Below are positions 1-6,665 of a stretch of DNA of 23,175 bases, in pieces. Numbering within the stretch: position 1 is the stretch's first letter; each line of letters opens with the position of its first letter. A program made the position numbers and the translations under genes. Below the pieces are notes generated by a model. It ran no database searches. It saw only the letters and a program-made list of their open reading frames with translations, and was not told the DNA's origin. This stretch comes from JANXQG01 sp037147235 (lineage in GTDB: Bacteria; Planctomycetota; Planctomycetia; Pirellulales; Thermoguttaceae): the NCBI GenBank assembly GCA_037147235.1, contig JBAWVO010000077.1, forward strand, positions 1-23,175, in the 5' to 3' direction.

Positions 1-35
1 AAATCCCCTTCGCTTTCCAGCAAACGACATAAAAC

Positions 36-71
36 CAACCGTACAGGTCGAAATTTCGACCTGTACGATTG
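36..71. repeat. 28-bp perfect palindrome (operator-like)
   Basis: Positions 40-67 are a perfect 28-bp palindrome centred on AAATTT, with arms that begin CGTACAGGTCG. With one mismatched pair the symmetry extends to 36-71 (CAA paired with TTG). A 10-bp palindrome GGGCATGCCC follows at 77-86. It lies about 320 bp upstream of a response regulator gene. A site this long and symmetric suits a dimeric regulator, a cruciform or a repeat-element end; the sequence alone does not choose between them. Confidence 0.7.
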
Positions 72-220
72 ATTTTGGGCATGCCCATAACTACCGAGGA
101 AAACACCGGTCTACTGTACTCGACACGCTTTTCGGTGACTTCTGCGGGACCGACTGCCAAAACACGGAACCATAAGCTACCAAACGAGTTGCGATTCTAG
201 GTTGGACGAACAGACCAACA

Positions 221-286
221 AAACCAATCGTACAGGCCGAAATTTCGTGTTTGGGGGCAATCGAACCTTATTTTAGGGTGCCCATA
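221..286 (+). repeat. Diverged second copy of the palindrome module
   Basis: The stretch repeats the module at 32-90. AAACCAATCGTACAGG and CCGAAATTTCG match the left arm and centre of the first palindrome with C/T changes, and a degenerate GGGTGCCCATA mirrors the first copy's GGGCATGCCCATA. The right arm is lost, so this copy is not self-complementary. The two copies are about 190 bp apart in the same orientation. They may be tandem regulator sites or decayed copies of one repeat element. The remainder of 1-391 shows no gene I would support. Confidence 0.6.
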
Positions 287-287
287 C

Positions 288-317
288 TTGCCAAAGTACG
301 GGTTGGCTGTACATAAT
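288..317 (+). promoter_or_regulatory. Candidate sigma-70 promoter for the response regulator
   Basis: TTGCCA at 288-293 and CATAAT at 312-317 are separated by 18 bp, a fair match to a sigma-70 type promoter. It lies directly after the diverged palindrome module and 75 bp before the response regulator start. Assigned by eye only. Confidence 0.3.
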
Positions 318-391
318 GGGGGTATTGCTGTTTGCTCCCAACTGTGTGAAAGCATTTTTTGGCTCATCTCTCCCCTCGAAAGGACTTGTAA

Positions 392-1036
392 ATGCCTCCA
401 GAAACCAAAATCCGTGTACTCATTGTCGACGATCAGGAAGTTGTTCGGTTCGGTGTGAAGTCGCTGTTGGAGGGGACGGAGATCAAGGTGGTTGCCGAGG
501 CGACCAATGGACCGGCCGCAGTTAAGTATGCCGTGGAGAAAGAAGTCGACATCGTATTGATGGACGTCCGCATGCCGGACGGCGACGGACTGACCGCGCT
601 AGGTCGCATCAAGTTGGAGAAGCCCAACCTGCCGATTCTCTTGATCTCGGCTTTCGAGAATCCCGCGTATGTTGCTCGCGGGGTCGCCATGGGTGCCAAC
701 GGACACCTTTTGAAAGGGTGTACGCGGGACGATTTGCTCAATGCGATCCGGCTGGCCGTTACCGGTGGGAATATCTGGACGCACGAGGCCCTTCGCCGTG
801 TGAGTAGTTCGCTGCGCACGCCGCGGCTAAGCGGTGACCTGGAAGCGTCGTTGAGCGAGCGCGAGGGCGAAGTGCTTCGGCAAATAGCCCATGGTTTGAC
901 GAACAAGCAGATCGCTCTGGCGTTACACATCAGCTACGAGACCGTGAAGGAACACGTCCAGCACATTTTCCGCAAGATTGGCATCAAGGATCGCACGCAG
1001 GCGGCGGTGTGGGCAGTGCGCAAACAACTCGTCTGA
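392..1036 (+). CDS. NarL/LuxR-family response regulator
   Basis: A two-component transcription regulator of 214 residues, the usual family length. The N-terminal receiver domain (about 7-122) carries the acidic pair D13-D14, the phosphoacceptor D58 in LMDVRMPDGDG, the switch residue S86 and the conserved K108 in HLLKG. The C-terminal LuxR-type helix-turn-helix (about 154-207) starts LSEREGEVL and includes TNKQIA and the recognition helix around SYETVKEHVQHIFRKI. The ATG at 392 is preceded by GAAAGGA at 378-384. No histidine kinase is next to it, so it is an orphan regulator here. The palindromes upstream are candidate autoregulatory sites, which is inference. Its target genes are unknown. The gene ends 32 bp from the convergent alpha-CTD gene. 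Confidence 0.93.
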   Translation: MPPETKIRVLIVDDQEVVRFGVKSLLEGTEIKVVAEATNGPAAVKYAVEKEVDIVLMDVRMPDGDGLTALGRIKLEKPNLPILLISAFENPAYVARGVAMGANGHLLKGCTRDDLLNAIRLAVTGGNIWTHEALRRVSSSLRTPRLSGDLEASLSEREGEVLRQIAHGLTNKQIALALHISYETVKEHVQHIFRKIGIKDRTQAAVWAVRKQLV

Positions 1037-1068
1037 GTCGATCATCTCAGTTAGCCCATTAGTAGGGC

Positions 1069-1389
1069 CTATCCGTCTTCCAGCAGAGCAAATCCCTTGG
1101 ACGGCAACTGGACCTGTACGGGTGTTGCGGTCTGGCACCCCGGGCGGTAGAAGCCAATTTTTTCCAAGGCCAAATAAATCGTGTCGAGCGTCTTCTCACC
1201 AAGGTTGGGAATTTCCAGCAACTCCTGGGGCGTCGAGCTGAGAAGATCCTGGACAGTAAAGATACCGTGATCCTCCAGACAATTCACCGTTCGCACGACG
1301 AGATCAACCTCCGAGAGGCTCAAATCGAGACGATTGTCGGTTGTTTGGGTCTTTGCCCAATCTGGAATCGGAATTCGTGTAACAGCCAT
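1069..1389 (-). CDS. Free-standing RNA polymerase alpha-CTD-like protein
   Basis: A 106-residue protein resembling the C-terminal domain of the RNA polymerase alpha subunit (rpoA) without the assembly domain. Residues about 22-90 read LDLSLSEVDLVVRTVNCL, then NLGEKTLDTIYLALEKIGF. This matches the E. coli pattern of S-V-R-S-A-N-C-L and N-F/L-G-x-K-S-L. Counterparts of the UP-element contacts R265, N268, C269, G296, K298 and S299 (Thr here) are all present, so DNA binding is plausible. The start was chosen at the ATG at 1389 because GGAGGG lies at 1394-1399, four bases upstream; the open frame extends further but overlaps hemB antisense. It is downstream of hemB in the same direction, with its own candidate promoter. 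A role as a helix-hairpin-helix DNA-binding accessory or competitor of alpha is inference. Confidence 0.8.
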   Translation of the reverse strand: MAVTRIPIPDWAKTQTTDNRLDLSLSEVDLVVRTVNCLEDHGIFTVQDLLSSTPQELLEIPNLGEKTLDTIYLALEKIGFYRPGCQTATPVQVQLPSKGFALLEDG

Positions 1390-1430
1390 AATACCCTCCG
1401 TGATTTGGATGTGACTATCAGAAACTTCCA

Positions 1431-1447
1431 CCAGTATATCACACTGG
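1431..1447 (-). promoter_or_regulatory. Extended -10 promoter with inverted repeat, before alpha-CTD gene
   Basis: Read on the minus strand, TGA-TATACT (1441 down to 1433) is an extended -10 element, about 44 bases upstream of the alpha-CTD start. It is enclosed by the inverted repeat CCAGT...ACTGG (1431-1435 and 1443-1447), which could be an operator. No good -35 is seen, as expected for an extended -10 promoter. If real, the alpha-CTD gene can be expressed independently of hemB. Confidence 0.35.
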
Positions 1448-1480
1448 AAACAAGGGAATGAGAGCTTTCTTGGATTTTTC

Positions 1481-2467
1481 TTAGCGGAGCCAGTTAGCGG
1501 CGTCCTTTGCCCAGTAGGAGAGGATAATGCTTGCCCCGGCGCGATGAATTGCGGTGAGTGTTTCCAGCACGATCGCGCGTTCGTCGATCCAGCCTCTGGC
1601 GGCGGCGGCCTTGACCATGCTGAATTCGCCGGAAACATTGTAGGCGGCCAGCGGCACACCGGGAAAATGGTCGGCGGCCAAGCGGATGATGTCGAGATAG
1701 GCCAGTGCCGGCTTGACCATGATCATATCGGCCCCTTCGGCCAGATCCAACTCAATCTCGCGGATGGCCTGATCGGGCGACGAGGCGGCATCCATCTGGT
1801 AGCTGCGGCGGTCGCCCGTTTTCGGCGTGCTTTCGGCCGCGTCGCGAAACGGTCCATAGAACGCGCTGGCATATTTGGCCGCGTAGCTCATGATGGGAAT
1901 ATGCGTGAAGCCGGCCCCGTCCAACCCGCGGCGAATCGCCCCCACCATGCCGTCCATCATGCCGCTAGGCGCGACGAGGTCGGCCCCGGCTTGGGCATGC
2001 ACGACGGCTTGCCGGGCGAGAATTTCCAGCGTGGCGTCGTTGTCGACCTGCACCCGGCCAGCTATCTCTTGCAACGGCCCGCAATGGCCGTGGTCGGTGT
2101 ATTCGCAGAGGCATACGTCGGTGATCACCAACATCTCCGGTGCGGCCTGCTTGGCCAATCGCACGGCCTGGGCGATGATACCGTCCGGACTGGTCGAATC
2201 GCTCCCCAAAGCGTCCTTGACTGCGGGAATTCCGAAGAGAATCACGCCGCCCAGTCCCAAGTCTTGCAGGGTACGAATCTCTTCAACCAAGAGGTCGGGC
2301 GACCACTGAAAGTTGCCCGGCATCGAAGCAATTTCCTGCCGCACGCCGCAGCCCGGCCGCACAAAAAGAGGCATCACCAAGTTTGCAGGCGATAGACGCG
2401 TATGCCGAATGAGTTGCCGTACGGCCGGGTTGTAACGGAGACGACGAAGACGGGTGGTGGGGAACAT
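1481..2467 (-). CDS. hemB: Delta-aminolevulinic acid dehydratase (porphobilinogen synthase)
   Basis: Condenses two 5-aminolevulinate molecules to porphobilinogen in cytosolic tetrapyrrole (haem) synthesis. The 328-residue length fits the family. Visible signatures are the substrate-binding lysine in SYAAKYAS (K198), the Schiff-base lysine in MIMVKPALAYLD (K252) and SGEFSMVKAAA near 279-289. The metal site is of the zinc type: TDVCLCEYTDHGHCG puts C119, C121 and C129 in place, rather than the aspartate-rich magnesium form. The ATG at 2467 starts the conserved N-terminus (TTRLRRLRYNPAVRQL); no strong Shine-Dalgarno is visible. It follows a Ser/Thr kinase gene on the same strand after 76 bp and precedes the alpha-CTD gene. 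Nothing is missing or odd in the coding sequence. No other haem gene lies in the window. Confidence 0.97.
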   Translation of the reverse strand: MFPTTRLRRLRYNPAVRQLIRHTRLSPANLVMPLFVRPGCGVRQEIASMPGNFQWSPDLLVEEIRTLQDLGLGGVILFGIPAVKDALGSDSTSPDGIIAQAVRLAKQAAPEMLVITDVCLCEYTDHGHCGPLQEIAGRVQVDNDATLEILARQAVVHAQAGADLVAPSGMMDGMVGAIRRGLDGAGFTHIPIMSYAAKYASAFYGPFRDAAESTPKTGDRRSYQMDAASSPDQAIREIELDLAEGADMIMVKPALAYLDIIRLAADHFPGVPLAAYNVSGEFSMVKAAAARGWIDERAIVLETLTAIHRAGASIILSYWAKDAANWLR

Positions 2468-2543
2468 GTGGCAATGGATGAAGGATGAATTCAGGTAATG
2501 CCATCATCTTAGTAGGCATGCCGATTGAATACAACCCGATGCA

Positions 2544-4346
2544 TCACTTTCCTTTTTCCAGTGCCGCGCGTGCGTGTTGGACCACATCTTTTGCCCAGGT
2601 CTTGTTCTGATAAAGCACGATGACTGCATGGTAGATCGCGTTGGCCCTTTGGGGATCGGTCTTACGTAGTTCGTCGGCAAGGTTGATACGATTTCGCACA
2701 AGGATCCGTTGTTCTTGACTTTGGACCTCATACTGCTGGCGGAACTCGCTGAGCCGCCGCTTGGCTGACTGGATGCAGCACCAATTCGGTCCGAAGGCCT
2801 CGTTGGGTGACTCGGAAAGATCGATCATCGCCTGAAGCTTTGCAATGCCGGCCTCAAGGTCGTCACGGGCGGTGTTTAATGCGTCGAGGTAATTTCGCTC
2901 GACGGGCGATAGTGGAGTTTGTAAATTTACCCCTTTGGCCAAAAGTTCCAGACGCCGCTCCAGATGCGACATTTCGATCCGTTTCACGTAATCCTTCAGA
3001 ACTTCGCTACGAGAATCGTGAGGAAATCGGGTGAGAAACGCGCGTATATCGTCTTCGGCCTGCTGCAAGGCTTCCGTCGACTCACCCTTGGTTTGCCGCT
3101 GGATGCGCTGGTAAAGTCCGTCGGCTGATGGCGGTTGAAGCATGTACCACGCCAGCAGCCACACGGCGAGAAGTCCGATCACCAGTGCCCAGGTCTGTGG
3201 CGAAATCCAATTGCCTGCGGGCCGCTCCGGCGGTGCTTCGTCCAACTCGCCGGGTCGGACCGGCACGAACCGCGCTGGCGTTCGCGGCAATTCCGGCGAT
3301 GATATTTTAGCTGCCGCCGGCAGTGGAATTCCGGCCGTGGCCAAGCTGGTTTCGGGTAGGCTGGCCTGGACGGGTAGCGGCGCGCTGGGCAATGCCGGAT
3401 GGTCCGAGGTTTGTGGTGCTGCAATGGTCGGGGCATAAGGGTTAATCGGCGGTGAGTCAACTTCCGAGGGCGAATCAACCGGTGCCGGATCGACCGTCAC
3501 CTGCATTGCATCGTCGGGCGGCGACACGATGAACGTCTCCAGCATCGTCTCCAAGCGTCGTTCGAGCACCATTGCCGTGGCGAAGCGGCGGTTTGGATCC
3601 TTCTCCAAGAGACGATGAATGATCTGTTCCAGTTCGGTGGGAATATCAACCGCAAACTGCCGCAATGCCACGGGCTTTTCAAACCGCTGCTTGTCCAACA
3701 TCTCGACAAACGATTTTGCGTTGTACAAAGGACGGCGAGCTAAAAGCACGTAAAGTACGCCGCCCAGACTGTAGAGATCACTTCGGGGATCGACGGCGCG
3801 GCCCTCGGCTTGCTCGGGGGCCATGAATTCCGCCGTCCCCAGCACACCTCCCACTCCCGTGAGACGCACGTTGCCAAACAATCTCGCGATGCCGAAGTCC
3901 GAAAGTTTCAACACCCCTTCCTCGGTCAGCAACAGATTGCCAGGCTTAATGTCGCGATGGATCACGCCGCGGTCGTGAGCGTGCCGTAATGCCCGAGCGA
4001 CTTCGATGCCAAACTGGGCCACCTCTCGCCATTGAAACGCGCGGCCGCGGCCGAGCTGCTCTTCCAGGCTGCTGCCGGCTACAAATTCCATGGCATAGAA
4101 GATATGTTCCTGATCTTCGCCAAAGCCGAAAATCCGCACGATGTTCGGATGATTGAGCTTTCGCAGAGTCTCGATCTCGGCCTTGAAACGGTCGCGAAAG
4201 TCGGACTGCTGGGCCATCTCGGCGGCTAACAGTTTGACGGCAGCCGTCTGGCCCGACGAGTCATCCACCCCCAGGTAAACCGTGCCCATGCCGCCGCGGC
4301 CGATTTTGCGGACGATTCGGTATGGGCCAAGGCGGGGGGGGAGCAT
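2544..4346 (-). CDS. Membrane-anchored Ser/Thr protein kinase (PknB/Hanks type)
   Basis: A 600-residue eukaryotic-type kinase. The cytoplasmic kinase domain spans about 8-272 with a complete catalytic set: glycine loop GRGGMG (16-21), K38 in AAVKLL, HRDIKPGN (130-137), DFG (150-152), and APE (176-178). It should be active. A Pro/Ser-rich linker (about 275-380) leads to one transmembrane segment, WALVIGLLAVWLLAWYML (386-403). The C-terminal 195 residues would lie outside the cytoplasmic membrane; they look helical and charged and match no sensor domain I recognise. There is no PASTA motif. The ATG at 4346 fits the domain start, but the leader has no Shine-Dalgarno and instead a heptamer array five bases upstream. 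Its substrates cannot be told; the nearby response regulator, hemB and alpha-CTD genes are only neighbours. Confidence 0.93.
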   Translation of the reverse strand: MLPPRLGPYRIVRKIGRGGMGTVYLGVDDSSGQTAAVKLLAAEMAQQSDFRDRFKAEIETLRKLNHPNIVRIFGFGEDQEHIFYAMEFVAGSSLEEQLGRGRAFQWREVAQFGIEVARALRHAHDRGVIHRDIKPGNLLLTEEGVLKLSDFGIARLFGNVRLTGVGGVLGTAEFMAPEQAEGRAVDPRSDLYSLGGVLYVLLARRPLYNAKSFVEMLDKQRFEKPVALRQFAVDIPTELEQIIHRLLEKDPNRRFATAMVLERRLETMLETFIVSPPDDAMQVTVDPAPVDSPSEVDSPPINPYAPTIAAPQTSDHPALPSAPLPVQASLPETSLATAGIPLPAAAKISSPELPRTPARFVPVRPGELDEAPPERPAGNWISPQTWALVIGLLAVWLLAWYMLQPPSADGLYQRIQRQTKGESTEALQQAEDDIRAFLTRFPHDSRSEVLKDYVKRIEMSHLERRLELLAKGVNLQTPLSPVERNYLDALNTARDDLEAGIAKLQAMIDLSESPNEAFGPNWCCIQSAKRRLSEFRQQYEVQSQEQRILVRNRINLADELRKTDPQRANAIYHAVIVLYQNKTWAKDVVQHARAALEKGK

Positions 4347-4351
4347 GGGAA

Positions 4352-4421
4352 GGAGTTAGGAGTTAGGAGTTAGGAGCTAGGAGCTAGGAGCTAGGAGCTA
4401 GGAGCTAGGAGCTAGGAGTTA
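4352..4421. repeat. Ten-unit heptanucleotide tandem repeat
   Basis: Ten uninterrupted 7-bp units run head to tail: GGAGTTA three times, GGAGCTA six times, then GGAGTTA once. Only one base varies, C or T at the fifth position. The array ends five bases before the kinase start codon, so the kinase transcript would begin with repeated TAGCTCC units (pyrimidine-rich, CTCC on the mRNA). It resembles in form the short heptamer tandem repeats known from cyanobacteria. Copy number is probably unstable through slippage. Confidence 0.9.
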
Positions 4422-4516
4422 AAGGGAAAATCTTCTCCAATAACTGATATTACCCGACGTTTTCCTCGCGAGCAAGGTTCCCTGAGAAATTTCGCAACCC
4501 CATTTCGGGCAAGTAT

Positions 4517-4548
4517 TTGCAGCGAACGAAAGCCGATAGTATACTATC
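4517..4548 (+). promoter_or_regulatory. pduS-pduT promoter with operator-like palindrome on the -10
   Basis: TTGCAG (4517-4522) and TATACT (4540-4545) are spaced by 17 bp, close to a sigma-70 consensus. The -10 lies inside a perfect 14-bp palindrome, GATAGTATACTATC (4535-4548). A repressor bound there would block polymerase directly. The expected transcript start is about 75-80 bases upstream of the pduS ATG. The regulator is not identified. Confidence 0.5.
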
Positions 4549-4629
4549 TATTCTGTTCTTTCGCCCTAACCTCAAAAATTCCACTAGGGTGAACTAGACG
4601 GAAATGAGCAATACATCCAAGGAACAGCC

Positions 4630-5955
4630 ATGGCACAAGTGACTCTCGATACGATCGCCGAGGCGGGCGTGGTCGGCGCGGGCGGGGCGGGTTTTCCGAC
4701 CCATATCAAGCTCGCGGGAAAGGCCGATACGGTCCTTCTTAACGCGGCCGAGTGCGAACCGCTGCTTCATAAAGATAAAGAAGTCCTCCGCGATTACCTT
4801 GACGCCACCATCGAAGGCATGGCGGTCGCCATGCAATTGGTCGGGGCCAATCGGGCAATCGTCGGCATCAAGGAAAAATACCACGATGTGATCGACCTGC
4901 TCCGCGCCAAGCTGCCGCGCGCCATGGAAGTTTGCCCGTTGCGCGACGCATATCCGGCCGGCGACGAGTTCATCCTAGTCTATGACACGCTCAAACGCAT
5001 CATTCCGCCGGGCGGGATCCCGTTGGCCGTGAATGCCGTGGTGATGAACGTCGAGACGGCCGTGAATGTGGCCGCCTCGGCTGGCCGGCCGGTAACCGAA
5101 AAATTTCTCACCATCGCCGGTGCGGTTGCCGAACCGATTACCCTCCGCGTGCCGCTCGGCGTGACACTCGCGCAATGCGTCGCCGCGGCCGGCGGAGCGA
5201 CAATTCCCGACCCCAACTACATGGTCGGCGGCGTGATGATGGGCACGCTCCAGCCCGACCACGAGGCCCTGGTCGATAAGACCACCGGCGGCGTGATCGT
5301 GTTGCCCAGTGACCATGTGGTCATCCGCCGCCGGAACCAAACTTGGAAGCAAGTCGCCCGTATCGGCCAGAGTGCATGCGACCAATGCAGCTATTGTACC
5401 GAACTGTGTCCCCGCTGGCTGCTGGGCCATCCGATCGAACCCCACAAGGCGATGCGAAGCCTGGGCTTCAACATGGTCGGCGAGGCCAACACGATCGGCA
5501 CGAGTTTCTGTTGCGAGTGCAACCTGTGCAGCCTGTATTCGTGTCCGGAGGATCTTGATCCCAAGCAGGTCTGCTCGCAGAACAAGCGGCGATTGGCCAC
5601 GGAAAAGAAGCGGTGGGAGAATCCACCCTTCAATACCACGCGCGCGGAAACGCATTTGCGCAACCGCAAAGCACCCATGGCCCGCTTGATTCAGAAGCTG
5701 GGGCTGCGGCAGTTCCGCAACGTCGGCCCGTTGAACAACGAATTGCTGGCCACGGACAAGGTTGGCATTAAGCTCAAGCAACACATCGGTGCCCCGTGCG
5801 ATCCGCTGGTCAAGGTGGGCGATCGCGTGGTCAAGGGGCAGGTGATTGGCCGGCCGCCACTGAACAACGGCAAGCCGGTCATGGGTACCGCAGTGCATGC
5901 GTCGATCGATGGTACGGTCACGGCGGTCAGCGGTGGCGTGATTTGGATTCAGTAG
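4630..5955 (+). CDS. pduS: PduS-like Fe-S flavoprotein (microcompartment electron-transfer protein)
   Basis: PduS family proteins carry electrons in bacterial microcompartments (cobalamin reductase in the pdu system) and resemble RnfC and the 51-kDa subunit of Complex I. The 441 residues are close to the usual 450. The order is: glycine-rich GAGGAGFPTHIKL (17-28) and NAAECEPLLHKDKE (38-51) of the Nqo1/RnfC-type nucleotide domain; an SLBB-like segment VPLGVTLAQCVAAAGG (174-189); two 4Fe-4S motifs, C250-C253-C256-C260 and a second cluster C294/C295-C297-C300-C305; and a C-terminal biotin-hairpin-like domain (about 385-440). The ATG at 4630 has AAGGAA at 4619-4624. pduT follows after 69 bp, the same order as in pdu operons. 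No aldehyde dehydrogenase, diol dehydratase or other shell gene is in the window, so the pathway it serves is open. Confidence 0.88.
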   Translation: MAQVTLDTIAEAGVVGAGGAGFPTHIKLAGKADTVLLNAAECEPLLHKDKEVLRDYLDATIEGMAVAMQLVGANRAIVGIKEKYHDVIDLLRAKLPRAMEVCPLRDAYPAGDEFILVYDTLKRIIPPGGIPLAVNAVVMNVETAVNVAASAGRPVTEKFLTIAGAVAEPITLRVPLGVTLAQCVAAAGGATIPDPNYMVGGVMMGTLQPDHEALVDKTTGGVIVLPSDHVVIRRRNQTWKQVARIGQSACDQCSYCTELCPRWLLGHPIEPHKAMRSLGFNMVGEANTIGTSFCCECNLCSLYSCPEDLDPKQVCSQNKRRLATEKKRWENPPFNTTRAETHLRNRKAPMARLIQKLGLRQFRNVGPLNNELLATDKVGIKLKQHIGAPCDPLVKVGDRVVKGQVIGRPPLNNGKPVMGTAVHASIDGTVTAVSGGVIWIQ

Positions 5956-5997
5956 AACGGAATTTATTCCGTTCCAACGGATTGAAATCCGTTCTAC
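5952..5997. repeat. Double-hairpin palindromic element (AACGGAAT family), copy 1
   Basis: It starts within the pduS stop codon and fills most of the pduS-pduT gap. Two adjacent hairpins are present: GAACGGAAT/ATTCCGTTC (5955-5974) and AACGGAT/ATCCGTT (5976-5993). The ends also pair with each other, GTAGAACGGA (5952-5961) with TCCGTTCTAC (5988-5997), allowing one larger fold. A related element lies at 11542-11600, which argues for a dispersed repeat. In this place it could attenuate or stabilise the pduS-pduT message. Confidence 0.75.
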
Positions 5998-6024
5998 GAA
6001 GAAGCACTCAGAAGGATAAAAAAA

Positions 6025-6585
6025 ATGTCTATCGGCAAAGCGATTGGTGCGATTGAATTCTCCAGTGTGGGCCTGGGCTACTTGGCCCAAGACGAAATGC
6101 TCAAGGCGGCCTCGGTCAATCAGATCATCGCCCGCACGATATGTTCCGGGAAATACCTGGTTGTGGTGGGCGGGTCGGTGAGCGACGTCGAGGCATCGGT
6201 TGAGGCCGGCATCAAAGTCGGTTCCAGCGCGGTGATCGATTCGTTAATGATCCCCAATGTCCACGAGTCGGTCTTTCCGGCCTTGGGCCAGTCGGTCGTC
6301 TTGGGTCCAGACGAGGCCGGTGCCCTCGGTGTAGTAGAAACCTTCAGCGGCGTGAGTATCCTTGCTGCCGCCGACTGTGCGGCCAAGGCAGCCCGCGTGA
6401 CGCTCTTCCGCATCCATGTCGCGATGGCCTTGGGCGGCAAGGGCCTCTTGCTGATGACCGGCAGTGTGTCGGACGTGCGCGCCGGAGTCGATGCCGCGGC
6501 CGACGAGGCCCGGCAACGCGGCCTGCTAGTTTCCGAAATAGTGCTGCCGCGACCCAGCAAGGAATTGTTTGCGGATTATTTGTAA
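6025..6585 (+). CDS. pduT: Tandem-BMC shell protein, PduT-like, with pore cysteine
   Basis: A bacterial microcompartment shell protein of the trimeric (BMC-T) type, with two BMC domains in 186 residues: about 5-90 and 100-180. Domain 1 contains AIGAIEFSSVGLGYLAQDEM and RTICSGKYLVVVGG. Domain 2 contains ALGVVETFSGVSILAAADCAAKAA and VTLFRIHVAMALGGKG. C40 in RTICSGK sits where Salmonella PduT has the cysteine that ligands a 4Fe-4S cluster in the trimer pore, so electron passage between PduS and the shell lumen is a reasonable family-based inference. GAAGGA (6011-6016) precedes the ATG. It is the second gene of a pduS-pduT pair. Its last codons (SKELFADYL, stop) are duplicated at 10177-10205. After it, base composition drops and genes switch strand. 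Confidence 0.93.
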   Translation: MSIGKAIGAIEFSSVGLGYLAQDEMLKAASVNQIIARTICSGKYLVVVGGSVSDVEASVEAGIKVGSSAVIDSLMIPNVHESVFPALGQSVVLGPDEAGALGVVETFSGVSILAAADCAAKAARVTLFRIHVAMALGGKGLLLMTGSVSDVRAGVDAAADEARQRGLLVSEIVLPRPSKELFADYL

Positions 6586-6599
6586 CCCGCAGGGAACTT
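6557..6599 (+). repeat. Left direct repeat: 3' end of pduT (att-like)
   Basis: These 43 bp match 10177-10219 at 40 positions by hand comparison, and 6571-6599 is identical over 29 bp. The repeat covers the last eight pduT codons, the stop and 14 bases beyond. The shared core contains the short inverted arms GCGG (6571-6574) and CCGC (6587-6590) around 12 bp. Its place at the 3' end of a gene is typical of integration sites. Confidence 0.75.
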
Positions 6600-6623
6600 A
6601 TTGTGGCCGGTCACTGCTGGATC

Positions 6624-6640
6624 GCAGCCTTGTCGGCTGC
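6624..6640. terminator. Hairpin between convergent pduT and ATPase genes
   Basis: GCAGCC (6624-6629), loop TTGTC, GGCTGC (6635-6640) forms a 6-bp GC-rich stem in the 80-bp gap between the convergent pduT and ATPase genes. No U-tract follows on either strand, so it is at best a weak or factor-assisted terminator. Confidence 0.3.
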
Positions 6641-6665
6641 TCCTGACCCCTTTTGCCCCCCACAT

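Noticed and set aside
1544..2395. 283-residue plus-strand frame antisense to hemB
   Set aside because: Low-complexity His/Gly/Arg-rich composition is a GC-rich shadow of hemB; hemB motifs are complete on the other strand.
4975..6090. 371-residue minus-strand frame antisense to pduS
   Set aside because: Rich in His, Arg and Gln in the way of reverse-frame shadows; pduS on the plus strand has complete Fe-S motifs and a ribosome site.
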